Below, piece by piece: positions 1 to 4,761 of a stretch of DNA of 5,676 nt. The number at the start of each line of letters is the position of its first letter. Position 1 is the stretch's first letter. Origin of the DNA: an uncultured Rhodanobacteraceae bacterium. Its GTDB lineage: Bacteria > Pseudomonadota > Gammaproteobacteria > Xanthomonadales > Rhodanobacteraceae. The notes beneath the pieces were generated by a model. That model saw only the letters and a list, made by a program, of their open reading frames with translations, ran no database searches and was not told where the DNA came from. The translations under genes were made by a program, and so were the position numbers. The DNA lies in assembly GCA_937902695.1 (NCBI GenBank), contig CALFNI010000058.1:1-5676 (forward strand). Reading direction: 5' to 3'.

Positions 1-203
1 GCGAGTTCGGCGCCGTGTCGGTGGTCTCGGGCCACATCCGCGGCGTCACCAACACGATGCCGCTGCATGTCGAGATTCTCTACAACGAGTACCAGCGCAC
101 GGCCGCGTTCGCGGTCGCCTCGCTGCTCGCGCTGCTGGCGCTCGCGACGCTCGTGCTGAAGCAGCTCGTCGGCTGGCGCATGCGCGGGAGCGCGGCCGCA
201 TGA
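1..203 (+). CDS. cysW: Sulfate/thiosulfate ABC transporter permease CysW, C-terminal end (5' partial)
   Basis: Only the last 66 codons are present, read in the frame starting at base 3. The visible protein begins [14 protein letters not shown] and continues through [14 protein letters not shown], both of which I recognise as typical of the C-terminal part of CysW permeases. It is followed by a hydrophobic helix ([19 protein letters not shown]), the last membrane span, and a short basic tail (WRMRG). CysW pairs with CysT/CysU to form the inner-membrane channel that imports sulfate or thiosulfate for cysteine synthesis. The stop codon overlaps the start of cysA in an ATGA arrangement, so the two are translationally coupled in one operon. 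The rest of cysW, and presumably cysT and a binding-protein gene, lie to the left of the window. Confidence 0.93.
   Translation, partial: EFGAVSVVSGHIRGVTNTMPLHVEILYNEYQRTAAFAVASLLALLALATLVLKQLVGWRMRGSAAA
186..190 (+). promoter_or_regulatory. Ribosome binding site of cysA inside cysW
   Basis: GGGAG lies 9 nt before the ATG at 200 and is inside the last codons of cysW. It supports the ATG that overlaps the cysW stop codon as the true cysA start. Confidence 0.6.
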
Positions 204-1228
204 GCATCGAGCTGTCCGACATCGCGTATCGCTACCAGGACGCCGTTGCGCTCGACGGCATCGATCTCGCGGTCGAATCCGGCGAGTTGCTCGCGCTGCT
301 CGGCCCGTCGGGCTGCGGCAAGACGACGCTTCTGCGCGTCATCGCGGGGCTCGAGTTTCCGGATCGCGGCCTCGTGCGCTTCGAAGGCCGCGACGTGACG
401 GCGCTGGACGCGCGCAAGCGTCATGTCGGATTCGTGTTCCAGCACTACGCCCTCTTCAATCATCTCAGCGTATTCGAGAATGTCGCGTTCGGCCTGCGCG
501 TGCGCCGCTGGTGGAAGCGGCCGCGCCGCGCGGAGCTGAAGCGGCGCGTCGGCGAGCTGCTCGATCTCGTCCAGCTCGCCGAACTCGCGAACCGGCATCC
601 GGCCCAGCTTTCGGGCGGCCAGCGCCAGCGCGTCGCGCTCGCGCGGGCGCTGGCGGTCGAGCCAGAAATCCTGTTGCTCGACGAGCCGTTCGGCGCGCTC
701 GATGCGCGCGTGCGCGGCGACCTGCGGCGCTGGCTGCGCGGCCTGCACGACCGCATCCACGTCACCAGCGTGTTCGTCACGCACGATCAGGAAGAGGCGT
801 TCGAGCTCGCCGATCGCATCGCGGTCATGAATCGCGGTCGCATCGAGCAGATCGCGGACGCGCAGACGCTGTACACGGCGCCGGCGAGCCCGTTCGTGTG
901 CCGGTTTCTCGGCGAGGTCAACGAGCTGCCGCCGGCGCTGCACGCGGCGTGGACCGGCATCGACGATGCGGACGCCATCGCGTTCGTGCGACCGCACGAT
1001 CTCGAGCTTCGATCCGCTGCCGATGCCGGCATGCCGGCCGAGGTCGAGACCATGCGCGATCTCGGCGCGACGATGCGGATCCAGTTGCGTCATCCGGCGT
1101 TGCAGGCGCCATTGATCGCGATCCAGGAGCGCGGCCGCTTCGCGGAAAACGTGCTCGAGCCCGGCCAAGCGGTCGCGATCGCAGCCAGACGCTGGGTGGT
1201 GTTCCGTTGCGGCGACGGCCCGGAGTGA
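200..1228 (+). CDS. cysA: Sulfate/thiosulfate ABC transporter ATP-binding protein CysA
   Basis: This 342-residue protein is the ATPase that drives sulfate/thiosulfate import through CysT-CysW at the cytoplasmic face of the inner membrane. All ABC motifs are present: Walker A GPSGCGKT at 35-42, Q-loop glutamine 81 in FVFQHYALF (the CysA-style form), signature LSGGQ at 137-141, Walker B ILLLDE at 157-162 with catalytic Glu162, D-loop LD at 167-168, and switch His195 in VTHDQEE. After about residue 240 comes the extra C-terminal regulatory domain, with VRPHDLEL at 263-270, a motif I associate with CysA. The length fits the family (about 340-360). The start overlaps the cysW stop, which indicates one operon. 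No later cys gene follows, so cysA is probably the last gene of the unit. The family identity is secure; substrate choice (sulfate versus thiosulfate, possibly molybdate) is inferred from similarity. Confidence 0.96.
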   Translation: MSIELSDIAYRYQDAVALDGIDLAVESGELLALLGPSGCGKTTLLRVIAGLEFPDRGLVRFEGRDVTALDARKRHVGFVFQHYALFNHLSVFENVAFGLRVRRWWKRPRRAELKRRVGELLDLVQLAELANRHPAQLSGGQRQRVALARALAVEPEILLLDEPFGALDARVRGDLRRWLRGLHDRIHVTSVFVTHDQEEAFELADRIAVMNRGRIEQIADAQTLYTAPASPFVCRFLGEVNELPPALHAAWTGIDDADAIAFVRPHDLELRSAADAGMPAEVETMRDLGATMRIQLRHPALQAPLIAIQERGRFAENVLEPGQAVAIAARRWVVFRCGDGPE

Positions 1229-1240
1229 GCGTCTATTGTT

Positions 1241-1264
1241 CGCGGAGGGAGATTTTCTTTCGCG
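1241..1264 (+). terminator. Possible hairpin after cysA
   Basis: Twelve nucleotides after the cysA stop, CGCG at 1241-1244 and CGCG at 1261-1264 flank GGAGGGA and TTTTCTTT. As RNA this folds into a stem of about 10 pairs, three of them G-U, with a four-base loop. It sits where a terminator would be expected, but no T-tract follows, so it is at best a weak or factor-dependent terminator or an mRNA-end stabiliser. The rest of the spacer to the next gene shows no convincing promoter. Confidence 0.3.
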
Positions 1265-1340
1265 CGATACGCTCAGAAGCAAGACTTTGCGAGCCTTTCA
1301 CACCGAGTCGATGGAACGCGCGCGCGAACTCTGCAATCGT

Positions 1341-1344
1341 GAGG
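1341..1344 (+). promoter_or_regulatory. Shine-Dalgarno-like GAGG before an alternative TTG start
   Basis: GAGG ends 7 nt before an in-frame TTG at 1352 but 25 nt before the ATG at 1370. If it is the real ribosome site, the protease would start six codons earlier with MFRIAA before MQRLIL. The ATG has only a weak CGGA eight bases upstream. The choice of start does not affect the mature protein because both starts precede the signal peptide core. Confidence 0.35.
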
Positions 1345-1369
1345 CGCTGATTTGTTTCGGATTGCCGCC

Positions 1370-2689
1370 ATGCAGAGACTCATCCTTTCCGCTCTCCTGA
1401 TCACCGCAAGCGCCAGCGCTTTCGCGGCACCCGCCCTGCTCGATCGCGCGAAGGTCGATCGCCTGAACGCGATGGCGGTCGGGTCACGCGTGACGCTCGA
1501 CGGCTTTCCGGACGGCGTCGGCAGCGAATCGAGCCTCACGTTCGAGCGCGTCGACGTCTACGCGCGCGACGCGCGCATCGTCGTCGTCGACGCGAGCGGC
1601 GAGCACGAGCTGCCAAGGTCGAAGCGCATCCAGCTGATCGGACGGAACGCCGCCGGCGACGTGCGCGTCAGCCTCTCGTTCCTGCCCGGCGTCGTCGACG
1701 TGCACGGCGTCGGCACGAGCGGTTCGCATACGTTCGTCGTCAGCGCGCAGAGCGTCGCCACGGGCCTGCGCTTCAAGGCGGTGCCGGCCGAGAAGACCAA
1801 TCCGATCGGCGTCATGCCGCAGATCCTGCCGTCCGACGACGCGCTGCCGAGCGGCCGGCCCGATCCGACCGCGCTCGAGATCGCGCTGACGGGCGAGGCA
1901 CCGGCCGGCACGCTGCGCTACGCGACTGTCGCCGTCGACACCGACAACGAGCTGATGTCCGAGCGCTTCGGCAACAATACGACGTCGGCCACCAACTGGA
2001 TCGCCGATCTCTTCGCCACGATGAACGTCATGTACGAGCGCGACCTCGACGTGATGCTGCAGCAAGGCACGACGATCCTGCGCACGACGGCCGATCCGTA
2101 TGCGCAGAACGCCACGCCGGCCGACGGCAACGACCTCAACGAGTTCGGCTCGTACTGGCAGGCGCATTACGCATCGACGCCGCGCGCCTTCGCGATGCTG
2201 CTGTCGGGCAAGTCGAGCAGCGCCAACTCGGCGTCGGGCATCGCCTGGATCAACGCGTATTGCGAGACGCAATCGCAGGGCGGCGCGTACAGCGTCAACC
2301 AGGTGTTCACGAACCCCGGTATCGACGTCAGCTATTCGGCGCTGATCGTCGGCCACGAGCTCGGCCACAATTTCGGCGCGTGGCATACGCACTGCACGAA
2401 CGTCGCGACCGGCTCGGCGCCGAGCGGCACGAACACGATCGACAAGTGCTTCAACGAACCGAGCTGCTATCAGGGCGCGACGAGCTGCCCGGCGTCCGGG
2501 CCCGGCGCGCCGGCCGGCACGATCATGAGCTACTGCAACCAGCTGCAGTGCGGCCCGACCGGGCAGAACGTGCTGCAGTTCCATCCGACACAGGTTTCGA
2601 CGCTGAACGCGCTGATCGCGCAGAACACGCCGAGCTGCCTCGTCACGACGGGCGGCGCCGAGATCTTCCGCAACGGGTTCGAACGCTGA
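1370..2689 (+). CDS. Secreted metzincin-type zinc metalloprotease (reprolysin/M12-like)
   Basis: This 439-residue protein is predicted to be an exported zinc endopeptidase. It opens with a signal peptide: MQR, then a hydrophobic core (LILSALLITASASA), with likely cleavage near Ala19 (AFA-AP). Residues of about 20-180 form a prodomain-like region without recognised motifs. The catalytic domain starts near TLRYATVAVDTD (181-192), typical of reprolysin-like domains. The metzincin site HELGHNFGAWH is at 329-339 (zinc ligands His329, His333, His339; general base Glu330), and the Met-turn TIMSYC has Met386. Eight cysteines (298, 342, 360, 366, 373, 389, 394, 423) all fall in or after the catalytic domain, suggesting four disulfides in an oxidising compartment. 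The protein ends in IFRNGFER, a tail I recall from exported proteins of Lysobacterales. I chose the ATG at 1370; an in-frame TTG at 1352 is the alternative. Substrate is unknown. It stands alone, 141 nt after cysA and convergent with arginase, so no partner is implied. Confidence 0.87.
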   Translation: MQRLILSALLITASASAFAAPALLDRAKVDRLNAMAVGSRVTLDGFPDGVGSESSLTFERVDVYARDARIVVVDASGEHELPRSKRIQLIGRNAAGDVRVSLSFLPGVVDVHGVGTSGSHTFVVSAQSVATGLRFKAVPAEKTNPIGVMPQILPSDDALPSGRPDPTALEIALTGEAPAGTLRYATVAVDTDNELMSERFGNNTTSATNWIADLFATMNVMYERDLDVMLQQGTTILRTTADPYAQNATPADGNDLNEFGSYWQAHYASTPRAFAMLLSGKSSSANSASGIAWINAYCETQSQGGAYSVNQVFTNPGIDVSYSALIVGHELGHNFGAWHTHCTNVATGSAPSGTNTIDKCFNEPSCYQGATSCPASGPGAPAGTIMSYCNQLQCGPTGQNVLQFHPTQVSTLNALIAQNTPSCLVTTGGAEIFRNGFER

Positions 2690-2713
2690 GACGCGCTAGT
2701 CGCGCATCAGCGT
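2683..2713. terminator. Imperfect hairpin covering both stop codons of a convergent pair
   Basis: ACGCTGA (2683-2689) is the exact reverse complement of TCAGCGT (2707-2713). After a two-by-two mismatch, CGCG (2692-2695) pairs with CGCG (2701-2704) around a five-base loop. The structure contains the protease stop (2687-2689) and the arginase stop (2696-2698). It could end transcription from both sides, since only 6 nt separate the two genes. There is no real T-tract on either side (ATTTG on the plus strand), so a canonical intrinsic terminator is not shown. Confidence 0.4.
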
Positions 2714-3616
2714 CGATTTGCCGAACAGGCTCTCAATGAGATCGACGGCGAGGATCGCCGTCTTGTTGTGCTCGTCGAATGCGGGATTGAGCTCGACCAC
2801 GTCGACCGAACCCACGCGCCCGGTGTCCGCGATCATCTCCATGCAGAGCTGCGCCTCGCGGTAGTTCGGGCCGCCCGGCACCGTCGTGCCGACGCCGGGC
2901 GCGATGTTGGGATCGAGGAAGTCGACGTCGAAGCTCACGTGCAGGTGCGTATCGGGCCCGACGCCGCCCAGCGCCTCCTCCATCACGCGCTTCATGCCCA
3001 TCTCGTCGATGTAACGCATGTCGTAGATGTCGAGGCCGGCGTCGCGCACGAGCTTCTTCTCGCCGGCGTCGACCGAGCGGATGCCGATCTGGCTGATCGA
3101 CGAGGCAGCGATCGCCGGCGCGCTGCCGCCGAGCTCGGTCAGCTCGCGCGGGCCGTTACCGGCAAGGCACGCGACCGGCATGCCGTGGATGTTGCCCGAC
3201 GGCGTCAGCGTGTTCGTATTGAAGTCGGCGTGCGCGTCGAGCCAGAGGATGCGCAGGTCTTTGCCGCGTTCCTGGCAGTGCCTGGCGACCGCGGTGATCG
3301 AGCCGATCGCCAGGCAATGGTCGCCGCCGAGCATGACGGGCAGCCGGCCGGCGTCGAGCTCGGCCTTGACCGCGTGCATGACGCTTCGCGTCCAGGTGAC
3401 GACTTCGGGCAGGTGGCGATAGCCCTCCGACGGCGGCTGCCACGGATTGACCGGTCCGGCGAGGTTGCCGCGATCGAGCACGTCGATGCCGCGCGCGCGA
3501 AGCGCGGTGGCGATGCCGGCGACGCGCAGCGCCTCCGGACCCATCGAAGCGCCGCGGTGGCCCGCGCCGATGTCGGTCGGCGCACCGATCAGTGAAACGC
3601 GGACGGGCGTTGACAT
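2696..3616 (-). CDS. rocF: Arginase (L-arginine to L-ornithine and urea)
   Basis: This 306-residue cytoplasmic protein is a ureohydrolase of the arginase type and needs two Mn ions. Metal ligands visible are His100 (GGDH), Asp127, His129 and Asp131 (DAHAD), and Asp230 and Asp232 (SFDVD). Arginase-type substrate contacts are also present: Asn133 and Ser140 with His144 (SGNIHG), Asp183 and Glu186 (GIRSVDAGE), and Glu275 (VELNP). These set it apart from agmatinase and formiminoglutamase. Length matches bacterial arginases (about 300). I chose the ATG at 3616, because MSTPVRVSLIGAPTDIG is where family similarity begins; the frame is open back to a TTG at 3655, but that lies only one base from the -10 element at 3656-3661. 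No strong Shine-Dalgarno site is visible. It is the only arginine-catabolism gene in the window, so the route beyond ornithine is unknown. The gene points the same way as hpt, 81 nt upstream, but probably has its own promoter. Confidence 0.94.
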   Translation of the reverse strand: MSTPVRVSLIGAPTDIGAGHRGASMGPEALRVAGIATALRARGIDVLDRGNLAGPVNPWQPPSEGYRHLPEVVTWTRSVMHAVKAELDAGRLPVMLGGDHCLAIGSITAVARHCQERGKDLRILWLDAHADFNTNTLTPSGNIHGMPVACLAGNGPRELTELGGSAPAIAASSISQIGIRSVDAGEKKLVRDAGLDIYDMRYIDEMGMKRVMEEALGGVGPDTHLHVSFDVDFLDPNIAPGVGTTVPGGPNYREAQLCMEMIADTGRVGSVDVVELNPAFDEHNKTAILAVDLIESLFGKSTLMRD

Positions 3617-3655
3617 GCGGATTTCGCGAAGGCCGCTCACGACGGCGATGGCCAA

Positions 3656-3661
3656 ATTATA
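3656..3661 (-). promoter_or_regulatory. Perfect -10 box (TATAAT) upstream of arginase
   Basis: Read on the minus strand, this is an exact sigma70 TATAAT, striking in such GC-rich sequence. Transcription would start near 3649, leaving a leader of about 33 nt before the ATG at 3616. I see no good -35 box at 16-18 nt upstream. Immediately upstream, GCCGG and CCGGC (3662-3672) form a short dyad in the spacer that could bind a regulator or activator in place of a -35 contact. Confidence 0.5.
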
Positions 3662-3697
3662 GCCGGCCCGGCCGCATGGCCGATCTTGCGGCGAGTC

Positions 3698-4033
3698 TCA
3701 GAGCCCGCCCTCGCGCCGGGCGTGCCGCGCGAGGTCCTCCAAGAGCGCCTCGACAGGCTCCTTGAGGCGCTCGGCGAGCCCGCTTGCGCCCTGCGCGAAG
3801 GCGTGGTCGGCCTTGCGCGCCAGGAGGCCGAGCGAGGCGTAGCCGTATGTCGGCGCCGACCCCGCGAGCCGGTGGACCAGGCCGTGCAGCGTGCGCGCCG
3901 ACGCTTCGTCGGCCGCCGCCGCGAACGCATGCCATGCCTCGAGCAGCGCCGCATGCTTGGACGCGAGCGAGCGCGCATAGCGCGCATGCAGGGCTGCCAT
4001 CTGGGGCGACGTCGCGGTCATCAAAGTACACAT
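3698..4033 (-). CDS. Orphan histidine phosphotransfer (Hpt) domain protein
   Basis: This 111-residue protein consists of one Hpt domain and nothing else. The phosphoacceptor is His54 in LVHRLAGSAPTYGY (52-65), which matches the Hpt pattern H-x-L-x-G-S-A followed by G and a hydrophobic helix. The surrounding sequence is Ala/Leu-rich and helical, as expected for the four-helix bundle. Such proteins relay phosphate between a hybrid sensor kinase and a response regulator in the cytoplasm. No kinase or regulator gene is in the window, so its partners are unknown. The start could be the ATG at 4033 or a second ATG at 4021 (residue 5); neither has a clear ribosome site. It is divergent from the DUF937 gene and co-directional with arginase, 81 nt further on. 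Confidence in the Hpt fold is good; its pathway is unknown. Confidence 0.78.
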   Translation of the reverse strand: MCTLMTATSPQMAALHARYARSLASKHAALLEAWHAFAAAADEASARTLHGLVHRLAGSAPTYGYASLGLLARKADHAFAQGASGLAERLKEPVEALLEDLARHARREGGL

Positions 4034-4048
4034 CGCAGCATCGCACCG

Positions 4049-4054
4049 ATCATA
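4049..4054 (-). promoter_or_regulatory. Candidate -10 element (TATGAT) for the Hpt gene
   Basis: On the minus strand this reads TATGAT, five of six matches to the sigma70 -10 box. Transcription would start near 4042, giving a very short leader to the ATG at 4033 or about 21 nt to the ATG at 4021. No matching -35 box is evident. The upstream side abuts a pair of CGGCGCCG palindromes. Confidence 0.3.
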
Positions 4055-4058
4055 AGCC

Positions 4059-4087
4059 CGGCGCCGTTGCTCCGCGAGGCGGCGCCG
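4059..4087. repeat. Two copies of the palindrome CGGCGCCG, 21 bp apart
   Basis: CGGCGCCG occurs at 4059-4066 and again at 4080-4087. Each copy is self-complementary, and their centres are 21 bp apart, about two helical turns. They lie in the divergent spacer between hpt and the DUF937 gene, next to the candidate hpt -10 box. They could be paired operator sites or, since the copies also pair with each other, a hairpin. Chance in GC-rich sequence is possible. Confidence 0.35.
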
Positions 4088-4094
4088 ACGCCTG

Positions 4095-4127
4095 TTGACG
4101 GTAAGCGAACGCGACCGGCGCTATGCT
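4095..4127 (+). promoter_or_regulatory. Candidate promoter of the DUF937 gene
   Basis: TTGACG (4095-4100) is a good -35 match, and TATGCT (4122-4127) a partial -10 match. The 21-nt spacing is too long for a standard sigma70 promoter, so one of the two elements may be wrong or an activator may be needed. The -10-like hexamer sits inside the loop of a perfect dyad. Transcription would begin near 4134, about 28 nt before the start codon. Confidence 0.3.
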
Positions 4128-4135
4128 CGCCGGTC
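4113..4135. repeat. Perfect 8-bp inverted repeat around the -10-like hexamer
   Basis: GACCGGCG (4113-4120) and CGCCGGTC (4128-4135) are exact reverse complements separated by the seven bases CTATGCT. The dyad lies 27-49 nt before the DUF937 start codon. It is placed like an operator overlapping a promoter; it could also be a hairpin in a transcript that starts further upstream. No T-tract follows, so a terminator is unlikely. Confidence 0.5.
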
Positions 4136-4148
4136 CCGCAACTGCCAT

Positions 4149-4153
4149 GGAGG
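4149..4153 (+). promoter_or_regulatory. Strong ribosome binding site (GGAGG) of the DUF937 gene
   Basis: GGAGG, within GGAGGAGA, lies 8 nt before the ATG at 4162. It is the best Shine-Dalgarno site in the window and fixes the start at 4162 rather than the in-frame ATGs at 4123 and 4147. Confidence 0.85.
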
Positions 4154-4161
4154 AGAACGGC

Positions 4162-4758
4162 ATGAGCGATCTGACCAACCAGGTCTTGGGTCATCTCGAC
4201 GATCAGCGCATCCAGGCGATCGCCCGGCAGCTCGGCGTCGAGCCATCCGAAGCCGAGAGCGCGATCAAGCAGGCGATGCCGCTCCTCATCGGCGGCCTCG
4301 CCCGCAACGCGCAGACCGACGCGGGCGCCGGCGCGCTGCATTCGGCGCTTGGCGATCACGCCGGCTCCGACGTCGGCTCCATCCTCGGCAGCGTTCTGGG
4401 CGGCGGCGGCGGACTCGGCGGCGGCGCCGCGATCCTCGGCCACATCTTCGGCGCGCGCCAGGATCAGGCCGCGCAAGGGCTCGGCCAGCAGACCGGCCTC
4501 GGCCCGCAGAACGCAGGACAGCTTCTCGCGATCCTCGCGCCGGTGGTCATGGGCGTCCTCGGCAACATGAGCCAGCGTCAGGGCATGAGCGCGAGCGGAC
4601 TCGGCAGCGTGCTCGGCCAGGAAGCGCAACGCATCGGCGGCAGCAACGCGGGCGGGCTGCTCGGCGCGGTGTTCGATCAGGACGGCGACGGCAGGTTCGG
4701 CCTCAGCGACGTGCTCAAGATGGGCGAAGGACTGCTCGGCCCACGCGGCCGCGTCTGA
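4162..4758 (+). CDS. DUF937 (YidB-like) protein with C-terminal EF-hand-type loop
   Basis: This 198-residue protein is of unknown function. Residues of about 1-150 match what I know of the DUF937 family: a helical start (MSDLTNQVLGHL), then QLGVEPSEAESAIKQAMPLLIGGLARNA (23-50), a GALHSALGDH segment, a Gly-rich linker (79-88), and AGQLLAILAPVVMGVLGNM (118-136). There is no signal peptide; the last stretch is hydrophobic but contains no clear membrane anchor. At the C-terminus DQDGDGRFGLSD (172-183) has the spacing of a 12-residue EF-hand calcium loop (Asp at 1, 3, 5, Gly at 6, hydrophobic at 8, acidic Asp at 12), followed by a short helix. The start is set by the strong GGAGG. It is divergent from hpt and convergent with the MocR-like gene, so it is probably transcribed alone. 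The family call is good; any role is unknown. Confidence 0.85.
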   Translation: MSDLTNQVLGHLDDQRIQAIARQLGVEPSEAESAIKQAMPLLIGGLARNAQTDAGAGALHSALGDHAGSDVGSILGSVLGGGGGLGGGAAILGHIFGARQDQAAQGLGQQTGLGPQNAGQLLAILAPVVMGVLGNMSQRQGMSASGLGSVLGQEAQRIGGSNAGGLLGAVFDQDGDGRFGLSDVLKMGEGLLGPRGRV

Positions 4759-4761
4759 TCG

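Noticed and set aside
80..1282. 400-codon open frame on the minus strand across cysW/cysA
   Set aside because: Arg/Ala/Glu-rich antisense shadow of cysA, which has all ABC motifs; no family motif or ribosome site in the minus frame.
511..1350. Plus-strand open frame within cysA
   Set aside because: Frame-shifted shadow, almost entirely Arg/Ala/Gly/Pro; typical of GC-rich out-of-frame translation.
1484..2584. 366-codon minus-strand open frame opposite the protease
   Set aside because: Low-complexity Arg/Ala/Val shadow; the plus frame has the signal peptide and zinc site.
2768..3595. Plus-strand open frame opposite arginase
   Set aside because: Shadow rich in Arg, Asp and His; arginase with all metal ligands is on the other strand.
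2696..3616. Agmatinase or formiminoglutamase instead of arginase
   Set aside because: SGNIHG and GIRSVDAGE with VELNP match arginase substrate contacts.
4390..4440. GGC triplet run resembling a microsatellite
   Set aside because: It is the Gly-rich linker common in DUF937 proteins; mixed codons (GGC, GGA, CTC) and no long uninterrupted repeat.
4743..4754. 12-bp palindrome ACGCGGCCGCGT before the DUF937 stop
   Set aside because: No loop for a hairpin, pure GC-rich core, and such sites are expected by chance at this base composition.
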